Positions 24,552 through 32,809 of a DNA stretch of 64,000 nt are shown one piece after another. Each line of letters starts with the position of its first letter. The stretch's first letter is position 1. Made by a program: the position numbers and the translations under genes. Source of the DNA: Gardnerella vaginalis (GTDB taxonomy: Bacteria > Actinomycetota > Actinomycetes > Actinomycetales > Bifidobacteriaceae); the NCBI RefSeq assembly GCF_001546455.1, contig NZ_KQ956819.1, positions 124,001 through 188,000 of the forward strand. The letters are read 5' to 3'. The notes beneath the pieces were generated by a model that saw only the letters and a program-made list of their open reading frames with translations, did no database searches and had not been told where the DNA came from.

Positions 24552-26015
24552 ATGGCAGATAATGATATGTGGCAGTCAAGTAGAAATGACGCGAACCGAT
24601 TAAACAACGCTAATGGGAATGTTAGCTTGTTTGACAAGGTTCCACCTCATGACGAAGACGCGGAAATGGCCGTTTTAGGCGGAATGCTAATGAGCAAAGA
24701 TGCCATTGGCGAAGTTTCGCAAATTCTAGAAACTTCCGACTTTTACGTTCCAAAGCATCAGACGATTTACGATGCGATTATAAATTTGTTCTCGGGGTCG
24801 CAGCCGGTAGACGTTGTTCTAGTTGCAAATGAGCTTCTAAAAGACGAAAACTTAGAGAAGATTGGTGGAGCAGACTATTTGCACAGCCTAGTGGCCTGCG
24901 TGCCGACGGCTGCAAATGCGCTATATTACGCGGATATTGTGCATAAAAACGCGATTTTGCGAAACGTGATTGCTGCTGGAACAAAGATTGCGCAAATGGG
25001 CTATTCGGCCACTGGAGATCAAGCGGAAGACGTGGTAAATCTTGCGCAATCCGAGGTTTACGAGATGAGTTCTGGCAAGGTTCATCAGGATTATTCCGCT
25101 ATTGGACCTGTTGTTCAAGACGCTCTCGAGCAGTTAGACAAGTTGCAAAGCAACGAGATCGAAAAAGGCGTTCCAACAGGATTTAGAGATATTGACGACA
25201 TGACGCAAGGCTTGCAGCCTGGGCAGATGGTAGTGGTAGCTGGTAGGCCTGCAATGGGAAAGTCAACTCTTGGAATTGACTTTGCGCGTTCCGCTGCGCT
25301 GCATCACAATATGACAACAATCGTGTTCTCGCTAGAAATGAACAAGCTGGAGCTTGCGCAGAGAATAATCGCAGCCGAAACAGATATTCCAATGACGGCA
25401 ATGCATCGCGGAACTCCAGAAGACATTACAACCGATAGGTGGACTAAGCTAAACGCGTTTTGGTCAAAAATGAAGGACGCGCCGCTGTTTATAGACGATA
25501 GCCCAAATATGAGTCTTATGGAAATCCGCGCAAAATGCAGGAGACTAAAGCAGACGAACGACCTAAAGCTAGTTGTAATCGATTACTTGCAACTTATGAC
25601 TTCGGGTAAAAGGGTTGAATCGAGGCAGCAAGAGGTCTCCGAGTTTTCCCGCGCGTTAAAGCTGCTAGCAAAAGAGCTAGAAGTTCCAGTTGTTGCGCTA
25701 AGCCAGCTGAACCGCGGCCCAGAAATGCGAAATGATAAAAAGCCGCAGCTTTCGGATTTGCGCGAGTCGGGTTCTATTGAGCAAGATGCAGACGTTGTGT
25801 TTCTTGTGCACAGGCCTGATTTTTACAACAAAGAAGATCGCCCTGGAGAAGCAGACATTATTATGGCAAAGCATCGTAATGGCCCTACAGAAACGTTTAA
25901 TTTAGCTTTTCTTGGAGCAACGTCTAAGTTTAAAGATATGCCGCAAGGCTACCAACCGCAGTCGTATGCGCAGGGTAACGATACTGTTGGAGGCTATGAT
26001 GGCCCTTCTGCTTGA
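24552..26015 (+). CDS. dnaB: Replicative DNA helicase DnaB
   Basis: Hexameric 5'-3' helicase that unwinds DNA at the fork. An N-terminal domain (PPHDEDAEMAVLGGML, the primase-interacting module) precedes a RecA-like motor: Walker A GRPAMGKST, H2 VFSLEMNKLEL, Walker B LKLVVIDYLQLM, then QEVSEFSRALKLLAKEL and SQLNRGPE. No intein is present. The start is ATG 24552 (MADNDMW); a GTG at 24513 would add 13 hydrophobic residues and has no better site. The 3' end overlaps the start of murT by 17 nt. dnaB next to a DnaA-box cluster is noted separately. Confidence 0.95.
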   Translation: MADNDMWQSSRNDANRLNNANGNVSLFDKVPPHDEDAEMAVLGGMLMSKDAIGEVSQILETSDFYVPKHQTIYDAIINLFSGSQPVDVVLVANELLKDENLEKIGGADYLHSLVACVPTAANALYYADIVHKNAILRNVIAAGTKIAQMGYSATGDQAEDVVNLAQSEVYEMSSGKVHQDYSAIGPVVQDALEQLDKLQSNEIEKGVPTGFRDIDDMTQGLQPGQMVVVAGRPAMGKSTLGIDFARSAALHHNMTTIVFSLEMNKLELAQRIIAAETDIPMTAMHRGTPEDITTDRWTKLNAFWSKMKDAPLFIDDSPNMSLMEIRAKCRRLKQTNDLKLVVIDYLQLMTSGKRVESRQQEVSEFSRALKLLAKELEVPVVALSQLNRGPEMRNDKKPQLSDLRESGSIEQDADVVFLVHRPDFYNKEDRPGEADIIMAKHRNGPTETFNLAFLGATSKFKDMPQGYQPQSYAQGNDTVGGYDGPSA

Positions 26016-27363
26016 TGCGTTGATGCCAGCCGTAGGAAAGCTGGTTCGGGCGGTTTCTAGGGCTTTGCATCATGGCGGAAGCGCTTTGCCGGGCAAAGTT
26101 GTAGAAACACTAGACCCAGGGTTTTTAGCAAGAACGCTGGGAAAATTGCCTTATGGTGTTGTGCTAATTTCTGGAACCAATGGCAAAACCACTACAACGC
26201 GTATGGTTTCCTCTATGCTTAGAGACGCTGGATTGCGCGTGTTTACAAATCCTACGGGGTCTAATTTTACGCGCGGAGTTGTGGCGGCGCTTGTGCAGAA
26301 AATGCCAGTTTTTGGCGCAAAGTTAGATGCAGATATAGCTGTTTTAGAGCTTGACGAAGCCTATGCGGTGCATTTTGTAAAACAGATAAGTCCGCGCTAC
26401 TCGCTGCTTTTAAACGTTATGCGAGATCAGTTAGATAGATTTGGCGAGATTGATACTACGGCTAAATTGTTGAGCAATGTGGCTCGTGCAACCAAGCGAG
26501 TGGTTGTGCTAAACCGCGAAGATCCAAGAATTTTGGCTTTAGCAGATGTAATTTCTTCGGGCGCTAGCGTGCGCTATTTTGGTTTGGATGATTCGCTAAA
26601 AAGCATGTTCCCAACCGACGACGATTTGCACAATGATTTGTCTGGCGATTTTAATGGCGATTCGCGTAGTGATTCGCGCAATCTTCCACAAGCAGATGTT
26701 GTTTTGGCAAAGGTTGATGGCAATAAAGCCGATTTTTTGATTGATGGGAATAGAAAAACCACCAGCGTTAAGTTGCGAGGCGTATACAACGTTTTTAATG
26801 CGGCCGCTGCCGCTACAGTTGTTCGCGCTATTTTGTCGGATGCTGCTAAAAAAGATGCGTCGCTTACAAAATTTAATGACGATGCGCTTATGGAAGCGAT
26901 TTCTCGCGTAACGCCAGCGTTTGGGCGAGGCGAGATAATCGAAGTTAACGGCGCTGCTGTGGAGCTTGTTCTAGTGAAAAATCCTATTGGATTTAGACTT
27001 GCGCTTGCTTCGGATAATGTGCAAAATCACGACACAATGATTGCGATTTGCGACGAATACGCGGACGGGCGAGACATGAGCTGGCTGTGGGACGTTGATT
27101 TTACGTGCTTTAGCGGCACTGGAGTTGCTTGCGTTTCTGGCACTCGTGCGTGGGATATGGCTTTGCGCTTGCAATACGACAAAGTTGCTTCTAGAAATGT
27201 GAACACTAACTTAGAAGAAGACGCTAAAGCCTTTGTAAATGGCGATTTTAGTAGCAATGCTAAAAACGCAAAACGCATATATTGCACATATACTGCCATG
27301 CTTCGCGTGCGAGCTATGTTGGGGCAAATCGCAAGCGTTAAAGACGTTGGTGTTGGAAAGTAA
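25999..27363 (+). CDS. murT: Lipid II isoglutaminyl synthase, MurT subunit, lacking zinc ribbon
   Basis: Mur-ligase-fold subunit that, with GatD, amidates the D-Glu of lipid II. Walker A-like GTNGKTTTTRM, then LELDEAYAVHF, and the C-terminal DUF1727 domain (VELVLVKNPIGFRLAL onward). The usual MurT Cys4 zinc ribbon in the central domain is missing: the segment between LNREDPRILALAD and LRGVYNVFNAAAA has no cysteine and instead a Asp/Ser/Asn-rich stretch (LSGDFNGDSRSDSRN). The start ATG 25999 has TTGGAGG 5 nt upstream and lies inside the end of dnaB, implying coupling. gatD follows after 14 bp. Confidence 0.92.
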   Translation: MALLLDALMPAVGKLVRAVSRALHHGGSALPGKVVETLDPGFLARTLGKLPYGVVLISGTNGKTTTTRMVSSMLRDAGLRVFTNPTGSNFTRGVVAALVQKMPVFGAKLDADIAVLELDEAYAVHFVKQISPRYSLLLNVMRDQLDRFGEIDTTAKLLSNVARATKRVVVLNREDPRILALADVISSGASVRYFGLDDSLKSMFPTDDDLHNDLSGDFNGDSRSDSRNLPQADVVLAKVDGNKADFLIDGNRKTTSVKLRGVYNVFNAAAAATVVRAILSDAAKKDASLTKFNDDALMEAISRVTPAFGRGEIIEVNGAAVELVLVKNPIGFRLALASDNVQNHDTMIAICDEYADGRDMSWLWDVDFTCFSGTGVACVSGTRAWDMALRLQYDKVASRNVNTNLEEDAKAFVNGDFSSNAKNAKRIYCTYTAMLRVRAMLGQIASVKDVGVGK

Positions 27364-27377
27364 AGAAAGTAGCCGTT

Positions 27378-28184
27378 ATGAATAATATGAGTGATGTTAA
27401 TGATATTAGTCAAGCGGATGCTACTAATAAAGACGCAAACCGCGTGCTAGATATTGTGTCGCTGTATCCAAAAGACATGAATATTTACGGCGACTACGGC
27501 AATGTGCTTACGATTATGCGCCGAGCGGAATTGTACGGCTACAAGCCCGTGTTGCACGAGTATAACGTTGGAGATGCGTGGCCAAAGTGCGTGGATATGA
27601 TTCTTGGCGGAGGCGGACAAGACCATGGTCAAAGCAGAGTTACAGATGATTTATTTGCGCGCGCGGACGCGATTCGCGAGCTTGCAAAAAATGGCGTTCC
27701 AATGCTTATGATTTGCGGGCTTTACCAGCTTTTTGGAGAGTACTTTGAGACTATTGAAGGCCAAAAGCTTAAAGGCATAGGTGTACTCGGCGAGCATACG
27801 ATAGGCCAAGATGTGCGCATGATTGGAAATCTAGTAGAGCATAGCGCCGATTTTGGCGATATTGTTGGATACGAGAATCATTCTGGGCGCACAAGCTTGC
27901 AAGATGGCACTCAGCCGCTTGGATTGGTTGATGGCGAAGATTGCGGGAATAATGGTAAAGACCGCACGGAAGGTGCTAGAAAATACAACGTTATTGGCAC
28001 TTATATGCACGGTTCGGTTTTGCCAAAAAATCCGCGTTTGGCTGACTTTTTGATCCGCACTGCTGCGCAAAATCGTTATGGAGAATTTGAGCCAAAGCAA
28101 ACAGACGCCCAGCGCGCGGAGCTTGCGAAATTAGACGAATTGGCGGATTGCGCTCGCAAAGTGGCCGTAACTCGTCCGCGGTAA
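27378..28184 (+). CDS. gatD: Lipid II isoglutaminyl synthase, GatD glutaminase subunit
   Basis: Class I glutamine amidotransferase of the CobB/CobQ type, 268 residues. It releases ammonia from glutamine for MurT. The nucleophile Cys lies in MLMICGLYQLFG (near residue 115), the oxyanion region in LGGGGQDHGQ, and the catalytic His in IGTYMHGSVLPKNP. The start at 27378 has AAAGAAAG upstream; a second in-frame ATG follows 9 nt later, and the first 20 residues are variable and acidic. It is co-transcribed with murT. A strong hairpin just downstream ends the operon and serves the convergent upp gene. Confidence 0.93.
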   Translation: MNNMSDVNDISQADATNKDANRVLDIVSLYPKDMNIYGDYGNVLTIMRRAELYGYKPVLHEYNVGDAWPKCVDMILGGGGQDHGQSRVTDDLFARADAIRELAKNGVPMLMICGLYQLFGEYFETIEGQKLKGIGVLGEHTIGQDVRMIGNLVEHSADFGDIVGYENHSGRTSLQDGTQPLGLVDGEDCGNNGKDRTEGARKYNVIGTYMHGSVLPKNPRLADFLIRTAAQNRYGEFEPKQTDAQRAELAKLDELADCARKVAVTRPR

Positions 28185-28190
28185 ATACAA

Positions 28191-28237
28191 AAGCCTGCTG
28201 AAATTGCGCAAAGTGTTGCAAAATCAGCAGGCTTTTT
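28191..28237. terminator. Bidirectional terminator between gatD and upp
   Basis: Perfect 11-bp stem AAGCCTGCTGA (28191-28201) / TCAGCAGGCTT (28224-28234) followed by TTTTTG on the plus strand. It is preceded by ACAAAA, giving a short T-run on the minus strand for upp. Confidence 0.88.
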
Positions 28238-28285
28238 GTTGTCTAGCTTTTGATTCTAGTTTTCATTTGATTTAGCTAGTGACTA

Positions 28286-28924
28286 TTAGTCAATCAAGCC
28301 GTACAAGCGATCGCCAGCGTCGCCAAGACCTGGAACAATATAAGCTTTGTCGTTCAAACGCTCGTCAACAGCGCAAACAACAACCTTAAAGTCAATAGAA
28401 GGATCAATCTCCTTCTCAATGCGCTCCAAGCCTTCTGGCGCTGCCAAAATGTTAATAGCGGTAACATCTTTAGCGCCGCGCTCTGCCAAATAATGCGTAG
28501 CGGCAATAAGAGTGCCGCCAGTAGCAAGCATTGGGTCAAGAAGGAAGCATTGACGACCAGTCAAATCTTCTGGCAAACGGTTAGCATAAGTGACGATGTC
28601 GAGCGTCTGCTCGTCTCGCTTCATGCCAAGGAATCCAACCTCAGCGGTTGGAAGAAGGCGAGTCATGCCGTCGAGCATACCAAGACCAGCGCGCAAAACC
28701 GGCACAACCATTGGGCGTGGGCGGTTTAAATGCTTGCCAGTCATCTTGCAAATAGGAGTTTCAATCTCTCGATCGCTAACTTCTAGATTGCGGGTTGCTT
28801 CGTATGCTTCGAGTGTTACCAATTCGGAAACTAACTCGCGGAAAATGTTAGATGGTGTATTCTTATCTCGCAAAACGGTGAGCTTGTGGTCCACCAGCGG
28901 ATGATGTAAAACATGAAGATCCAT
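28286..28924 (-). CDS. upp: Uracil phosphoribosyltransferase
   Basis: Pyrimidine salvage enzyme making UMP from uracil and PRPP, 212 residues. Landmarks: [16 protein letters not shown] at the N-terminus, the [13 protein letters not shown] segment, the PRPP-binding [13 protein letters not shown], and the uracil-binding C-terminal [23 protein letters not shown] lies just before the ATG. Codon choice is biased (GTT, CGC, CTC), like an expressed housekeeping gene. It is a single gene with its own promoter and a shared terminator with gatD. A small GTGCAA/TTGCAC hairpin (28938-28952) lies in the leader. Confidence 0.96.
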   Translation of the reverse strand: MDLHVLHHPLVDHKLTVLRDKNTPSNIFRELVSELVTLEAYEATRNLEVSDREIETPICKMTGKHLNRPRPMVVPVLRAGLGMLDGMTRLLPTAEVGFLGMKRDEQTLDIVTYANRLPEDLTGRQCFLLDPMLATGGTLIAATHYLAERGAKDVTAINILAAPEGLERIEKEIDPSIDFKVVVCAVDERLNDKAYIVPGLGDAGDRLYGLID

Positions 28925-28976
28925 ACCTTCTAGATTAGTGCAAGCATTGCACGTTAAGCTAGCGGCGTGCCGTGAA

Positions 28977-29005
28977 TATTTAGAAAAAATATAAACAAGT
29001 GTTAA
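28977..29005 (-). promoter_or_regulatory. Candidate upp promoter
   Basis: On the minus strand TTAACA (29005-29000) and TAAATA (28982-28977) are spaced by 17 bp, 53 nt before the upp ATG. Confidence 0.5.
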
Positions 29006-29069
29006 TGAAGGTTGAATTTTGTGAATTGCTGGAGAATATTAAATATTTTAAAAACGCTGACTTGCGAAA

Positions 29070-29134
29070 GCGCCTGTCGGCGCAAACGCCGCTCGCAGCG
29101 GCAAAAAATGGAGCCCGGGGCTTAAGCACAAGCC
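29070..29134. other. GC-rich block of short hairpins between upp and a hypothetical gene
   Basis: Within an AT-rich gap three hairpins follow closely: GCGCC-TGTC-GGCGC (29070-29083), GCCGCT-CGC-AGCGGC (29088-29102) followed by AAAAAA, and GGCTT-N6-AAGCC (29119-29134), with the self-complementary AGCCCGGGGCT between. On the minus strand a TTTTTT follows the CCGGGCTCCA element, so part may terminate the gene ending at 29187. No tRNA fold or ORF could be made of it. Confidence 0.45.
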
Positions 29135-29186
29135 AGCGTCACTCTCGAGTATACATGCTTTTCGATTTCAGCGCGCCGCGAATAAT

Positions 29187-29906
29187 CTAATCAAGCTTGC
29201 CTGCCTGCCATAATTTTGCGCCGCTAGCAAAGTCTAAAGAAAGCGCGTGCATGTTAGCGCAGGTGTGTAAAATGTTGGCAATTTTTTGTGCGTTGTTGCT
29301 GCTAGAGTCTTGCGCATTTTGGCTTAGTTTTTTTGCGTACGCACGCATTCCTCGCGAAATAATCGCGCTAAATGCACAAGCTCTGTATAGTGCAACCGCA
29401 AAGTCGCCAGTAAACGCGCCAGAAAGAATTGAATCCGCAAGGCGTTCAATATCTTCTTTTGTAGGAGACTCGTCAACTCCAGTAATCGCCGAAGCGCTAG
29501 TGGCCTCTGGCTCGCCAAGACGCCAATATGCAGCGTAGGCATTGCCATTCTTGCGCAGCGATGTTCGAAGCAAATACAGCCTCCAAAGCATTCCAGGAAG
29601 AGACTGAGCTTCTGCTTTACTCCACAAATCCGCAATAATCTCAATGCCTTCGTTTTCTACCAAGTTGAGCACGCGCTCAACAATCTCTGGAGTCTGCGTT
29701 TTATGAACGCGATTTAGCAAAACAGCTGCCGACGTGCGGCTAATTTCGTTTACGATTTGTGGGTCTGTGCCGCCTTCAATTTGCGCGAGCATTGCTGGAT
29801 CCATTTGCGCTGGCCTGCTAGGGCGATTGGAGCCTATTGGGCTTGGCATAAACGCGGACCTGCTAGAGTGAATTGAACCCGATTGCGAATTAATATTAGT
29901 AGACAA
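29187..29906 (-). CDS. Conserved actinobacterial hypothetical protein
   Basis: 239-residue, mostly helical protein with no signal peptide, membrane segment or catalytic motif that I recognise. The first 35 residues are polar and probably disordered (SRPAQMDPAML); the rest reads as a helical bundle, with the conserved-looking WSKAEAQSLPGMLWRLYLLR in the middle. Translation starts at TTG 29906, with AAAGG 9 nt upstream, inside the last codons of the preceding NUDIX/phosphatase gene, so the two are coupled and may share a task. I do not assign a function. Confidence 0.75.
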   Translation of the reverse strand: MSTNINSQSGSIHSSRSAFMPSPIGSNRPSRPAQMDPAMLAQIEGGTDPQIVNEISRTSAAVLLNRVHKTQTPEIVERVLNLVENEGIEIIADLWSKAEAQSLPGMLWRLYLLRTSLRKNGNAYAAYWRLGEPEATSASAITGVDESPTKEDIERLADSILSGAFTGDFAVALYRACAFSAIISRGMRAYAKKLSQNAQDSSSNNAQKIANILHTCANMHALSLDFASGAKLWQAGKLD

Positions 29907-31095
29907 TTGGCAAAACCTTTTCTATGTTTACAATTTTAGGGCCTTTTTCGGTGCTTACAATGTGCAAAATCACTGCGCTTCCTGTAGGCATGTATGGCGA
30001 TTTTTGGCTGAGTATGCGTTTGTGTGCTCTAGGTTTTGTTATTTCGCGCAAATAATCGAAGAAAGTGCCAATCACTGGACGGTGCAGGCATATGACTGTT
30101 GCATTGTTGACTGTGTTTGCATTTTGTTCATTATGCTCAAGATTCTGTATTTCGCTTATCAGCACAGATAACGTTGATTTTGGTTGTTTCTCGTGATGAT
30201 CTTCAGTAAGTTCCGCAACCTGCTCTATAGGAAGTGAAGAATCGCGCGCAAAAGCTGCGACTGTTTCCAAGCATCGCTTCCAAGGAGAAGAAATGATTTT
30301 GTCTGGCGCGTAGCAAGCAAGTTCGCGGCCAAGCGCGTAGGATGCTGCAGAACCAAGTGGTGTGATTGGGCGAGTGGCCTCGCTGCCTTGCCAAGCTTTT
30401 CTCGATTCCGCTTTGCCGTGTCGTACAAGAATCAGCGTTTTATAATTTGCTTGCCCAGACTTGATTCGCTCAAGGAATGCGTCTAAAACAAGTTGATCAC
30501 TATCGTGCGTAAGCTTTTTGCGCGCTTTTTCAGGCGTGAGCCAAATAACGTTGCCGATTTCCGTAGGCTTTGCTGGTTTTATTGGGCCAAATGCTGGTAA
30601 GCGTTTTAATGCTGCACTTCCGCTTATTTCTTGCATCATCCAGTAGTGGATTCGCTTAATTACTTCTGGCTGACTGTTGTTTTGTGCGCCGCTCTTTGCG
30701 TTGCTTTTTATGCCGTTTTTTGCAGACGATTTTTTGCCTTCGTTTTCGAGCGGATACTCGATTTGCGCAATATGTGGACCTAGTGTAACCGCGTAGCCAG
30801 TCTCTTCGCCAACTTCGCGCACAGCAGTGTGGCGATGTGATTCATTGGCCTCGTTCTTGCCTTTTGGCCAGCTCCAATCGTTGTATTTTGGGCGGTAAAC
30901 AAGGCAAAGCTCTATGTTGTTTTCGTTTAACACTTGATTGCAAGCGTTGGATTCGCTGCCAACATTGCCGAAATCTTCATTTGAATTTGTGCTGTTCGGT
31001 TTGCTCGGCTTGCTTTCTTTGCTAGTAGTTTTGCGCAAGCGGTAGATGATTCCGCCAGCTGCTTCAACGTATTTCTTCGCTACTGTTGCACTCAT
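29896..31095 (-). CDS. NUDIX hydrolase fused to histidine phosphatase (MutT1-like)
   Basis: About 399 residues. N-terminal NUDIX domain: AAGGIIYRL, then a polar insert of about 50 residues, WSWPKGKNE, and a Nudix box with REVGEETGYAV. C-terminal histidine phosphatase domain: LILVRHGKAESRKAW with the RHG catalytic motif. Mycobacterial MutT1 has this architecture and acts on 8-oxo-dGTP and dinucleoside polyphosphates (family knowledge). The box looks shortened at its N-terminal part (KGKNEANESHRHTAVREV, lacking the usual KGE), so activity should be tested. I set the start at ATG 31095; a GTG 6 nt upstream is also in frame. The 3' end overlaps the hypothetical gene by 11 nt. Confidence 0.85.
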   Translation of the reverse strand: MSATVAKKYVEAAGGIIYRLRKTTSKESKPSKPNSTNSNEDFGNVGSESNACNQVLNENNIELCLVYRPKYNDWSWPKGKNEANESHRHTAVREVGEETGYAVTLGPHIAQIEYPLENEGKKSSAKNGIKSNAKSGAQNNSQPEVIKRIHYWMMQEISGSAALKRLPAFGPIKPAKPTEIGNVIWLTPEKARKKLTHDSDQLVLDAFLERIKSGQANYKTLILVRHGKAESRKAWQGSEATRPITPLGSAASYALGRELACYAPDKIISSPWKRCLETVAAFARDSSLPIEQVAELTEDHHEKQPKSTLSVLISEIQNLEHNEQNANTVNNATVICLHRPVIGTFFDYLREITKPRAHKRILSQKSPYMPTGSAVILHIVSTEKGPKIVNIEKVLPIVY

Positions 31096-31222
31096 ATTCA
31101 CTATTTTAGCGTTTTTCTTTTGTAACTTTTAGTTGTGCTTTAATGTTTTATATTTTTAATGTTTTATATCTTGTACACAGTCATTACTTGTATAAACGTG
31201 CGAAGCAAAAGTGCTGTTATTG

Positions 31223-31327
31223 TTTGCCAATACTCCAATTCTCCCAAAACTGGCAAATTATGGCGTAAAAAACATCCCAAAACTGGCAAATTATTATTCA
31301 AGAAACATCCTAAAACTGGCAAATAAT
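31223..31327. repeat. 33-bp-period repeat array before the DUF4143 ATPase gene
   Basis: A core of 20 bp, TCCCAAAACTGGCAAATTAT, occurs at 31242-31261 and 31275-31294, with a third copy differing at three bases at 31308-31327. The starts are exactly 33 bp apart, about three helical turns. An inverted half-site TTTGCCA (31223-31229) faces the first TGGCAAA. The last copy occupies the place of a -35 box, 2 bp before TATAAT. This fits a cooperative regulator binding one face of DNA. Confidence 0.88.
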
Positions 31328-31329
31328 GC

Positions 31330-31335
31330 TATAAT
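31330..31335 (+). promoter_or_regulatory. -10 box of the DUF4143 ATPase gene
   Basis: Consensus TATAAT 33 bp before the ATG. No -35 match lies 16-18 bp upstream; that place is occupied by the third operator-like repeat, so the promoter may need or be blocked by its binding protein. Confidence 0.55.
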
Positions 31336-31367
31336 CGTTGTAATATCAACATTAAAAAGAGTAAGCC

Positions 31368-32735
31368 ATGGAACGACTAGCATTACAAAAATTAATTGCC
31401 TGGAATAGCAAGCCGAATCGTAAGCCGCTAATTATATGGGGTGCGCGTCAGGTTGGCAAAACGTATCTAGTAAAAGAACTTTTTGCGGAAAAATATTATA
31501 AAAATAGTTATATTTACATCGATCTTAAAAAAGAAGATGAGGTTCGTAACTTTTGCGAAAGCACAGCAAACGCAGAAAAGATTATAGAATACTTGTCTTT
31601 GCGATTTTCCAAGGCTATAGATGAAGGCACTTTGCTGATTTTTGACGAGATCCAAGAATGCCCAAATATTATTTCGTCGCTTAAATATTTTTGCCAAGAT
31701 TTTAGAAGAATTCACGTAATTGCAACGGGTTCAATGGTGCGAATCAAATTGCATCGCGAAGCTCACAAGCAAAATTCGTCTAAATCAGCAGTTGGCCAAT
31801 TCCTCTTTCCAGTAGGCAAAATTGATCAGATAACAATCTATCCAATGACTTTTGGTGAGTTCCTACTAAACAATAACAGTCTTCTATATTCAAAGGTGCG
31901 CGAAGCATATGATTCTAAGCAAGCGCTGCCTACAGAAATTCACAATCTTGCGTTAAATGAAGTGTATAAATATTTGCTGATTGGGGGTATGCCAGAAGCA
32001 GTAGGAGCATATATTGAGCGCAAAGATTTACTAGAATCGCGTGAGGTTTTGCGCTCGCTTTATGACAATTATCTTGCAGATATGGAGTTGTATCAAGCAA
32101 GTAGCGAATCGATTTTAAGATCTCGACTTTTATTTGAGAATATTTTTAGAGAGCTTAACAAGGAATCAAAAAACTTTTCAGCTGGTCTTATTAAAAAAGA
32201 TAGTAGAACTAGAGATTTTGCGACATCCATTCAATGGCTGCTTATGACTCATATTGTTAATCAGTCGTTCCAGCTTAAAGAGCATATAACTATGCCACTT
32301 ATGCAAGAGAATGAAAGCAATTTCCGACTATTTTTGTGCGATATTGGCATGTTCTCGTATCAAAGCGGAGTTAATGCAGCATCTTTTATTTCAAACGAAA
32401 GAGACAATACGCTATCTGGTATTTTCTTCGAAAATTACGTTGCAAACGAACTTAGCGCAAATGGTTTAAAACTGTTTTATTGGCGCGGGAAATCAGATTC
32501 AGAATTGGAATTTATAATTGAATCAAATAATAAGCTTTTCCCGATTGATGTTAAAAAAGGCAGAGGAACTCTTAATTCTTTAAATAAGTTTGCAATGCAC
32601 AACAAGTTTGAGTTTGCAATAAAAGTTTCTAAAAATAATTATGGCTATGATGCAAATCAGAAAATCGCGACTATGCCATTTTATTTTATGACGTTCGTGG
32701 CTAGCGATTTGGCTGCTGGAACGCTTGAGATTTAG
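31368..32735 (+). CDS. AAA_14/DUF4143 ATP-binding protein
   Basis: 455-residue protein of the widespread AAA_14 plus DUF4143 family. Walker A GARQVGKTYL (about 25-34), Walker B LLIFDEIQECP and sensor-like VIATGSMV in the N-terminal half. A long helical middle follows, then a C-terminal DUF4143 region with WRGKSDSELEFIIE and FPIDVKKG, which has the spacing of a PD-(D/E)xK nuclease-like core. No biochemical role is established for the family. The gene stands alone behind an array of three repeats and converges with an AlbA_2 regulator gene; both look accessory. The 74-bp gap between the stops holds a short GC-rich stretch (32755-32785). Confidence 0.87.
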   Translation: MERLALQKLIAWNSKPNRKPLIIWGARQVGKTYLVKELFAEKYYKNSYIYIDLKKEDEVRNFCESTANAEKIIEYLSLRFSKAIDEGTLLIFDEIQECPNIISSLKYFCQDFRRIHVIATGSMVRIKLHREAHKQNSSKSAVGQFLFPVGKIDQITIYPMTFGEFLLNNNSLLYSKVREAYDSKQALPTEIHNLALNEVYKYLLIGGMPEAVGAYIERKDLLESREVLRSLYDNYLADMELYQASSESILRSRLLFENIFRELNKESKNFSAGLIKKDSRTRDFATSIQWLLMTHIVNQSFQLKEHITMPLMQENESNFRLFLCDIGMFSYQSGVNAASFISNERDNTLSGIFFENYVANELSANGLKLFYWRGKSDSELEFIIESNNKLFPIDVKKGRGTLNSLNKFAMHNKFEFAIKVSKNNYGYDANQKIATMPFYFMTFVASDLAAGTLEI

Positions 32736-32809
32736 TGTAAGTGAGTGGCGTTTGCGGGAGCGAAGGCGGGCGTGCGGCCGCGCGTAGTTTAGTATTGGCT
32801 TAGAGAAAG

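Noticed and set aside
29100-29140. Degenerate tRNA in the GC-rich block
   Set aside because: A GGGCTCCA-like end is present on the minus strand, but no D arm, anticodon arm or T arm could be built.
31242-31327. Three regularly spaced repeats as a CRISPR array
   Set aside because: Only three copies, the intervening 13 bp are too short and partly similar, and there are no cas genes. Promoter position indicates operators.
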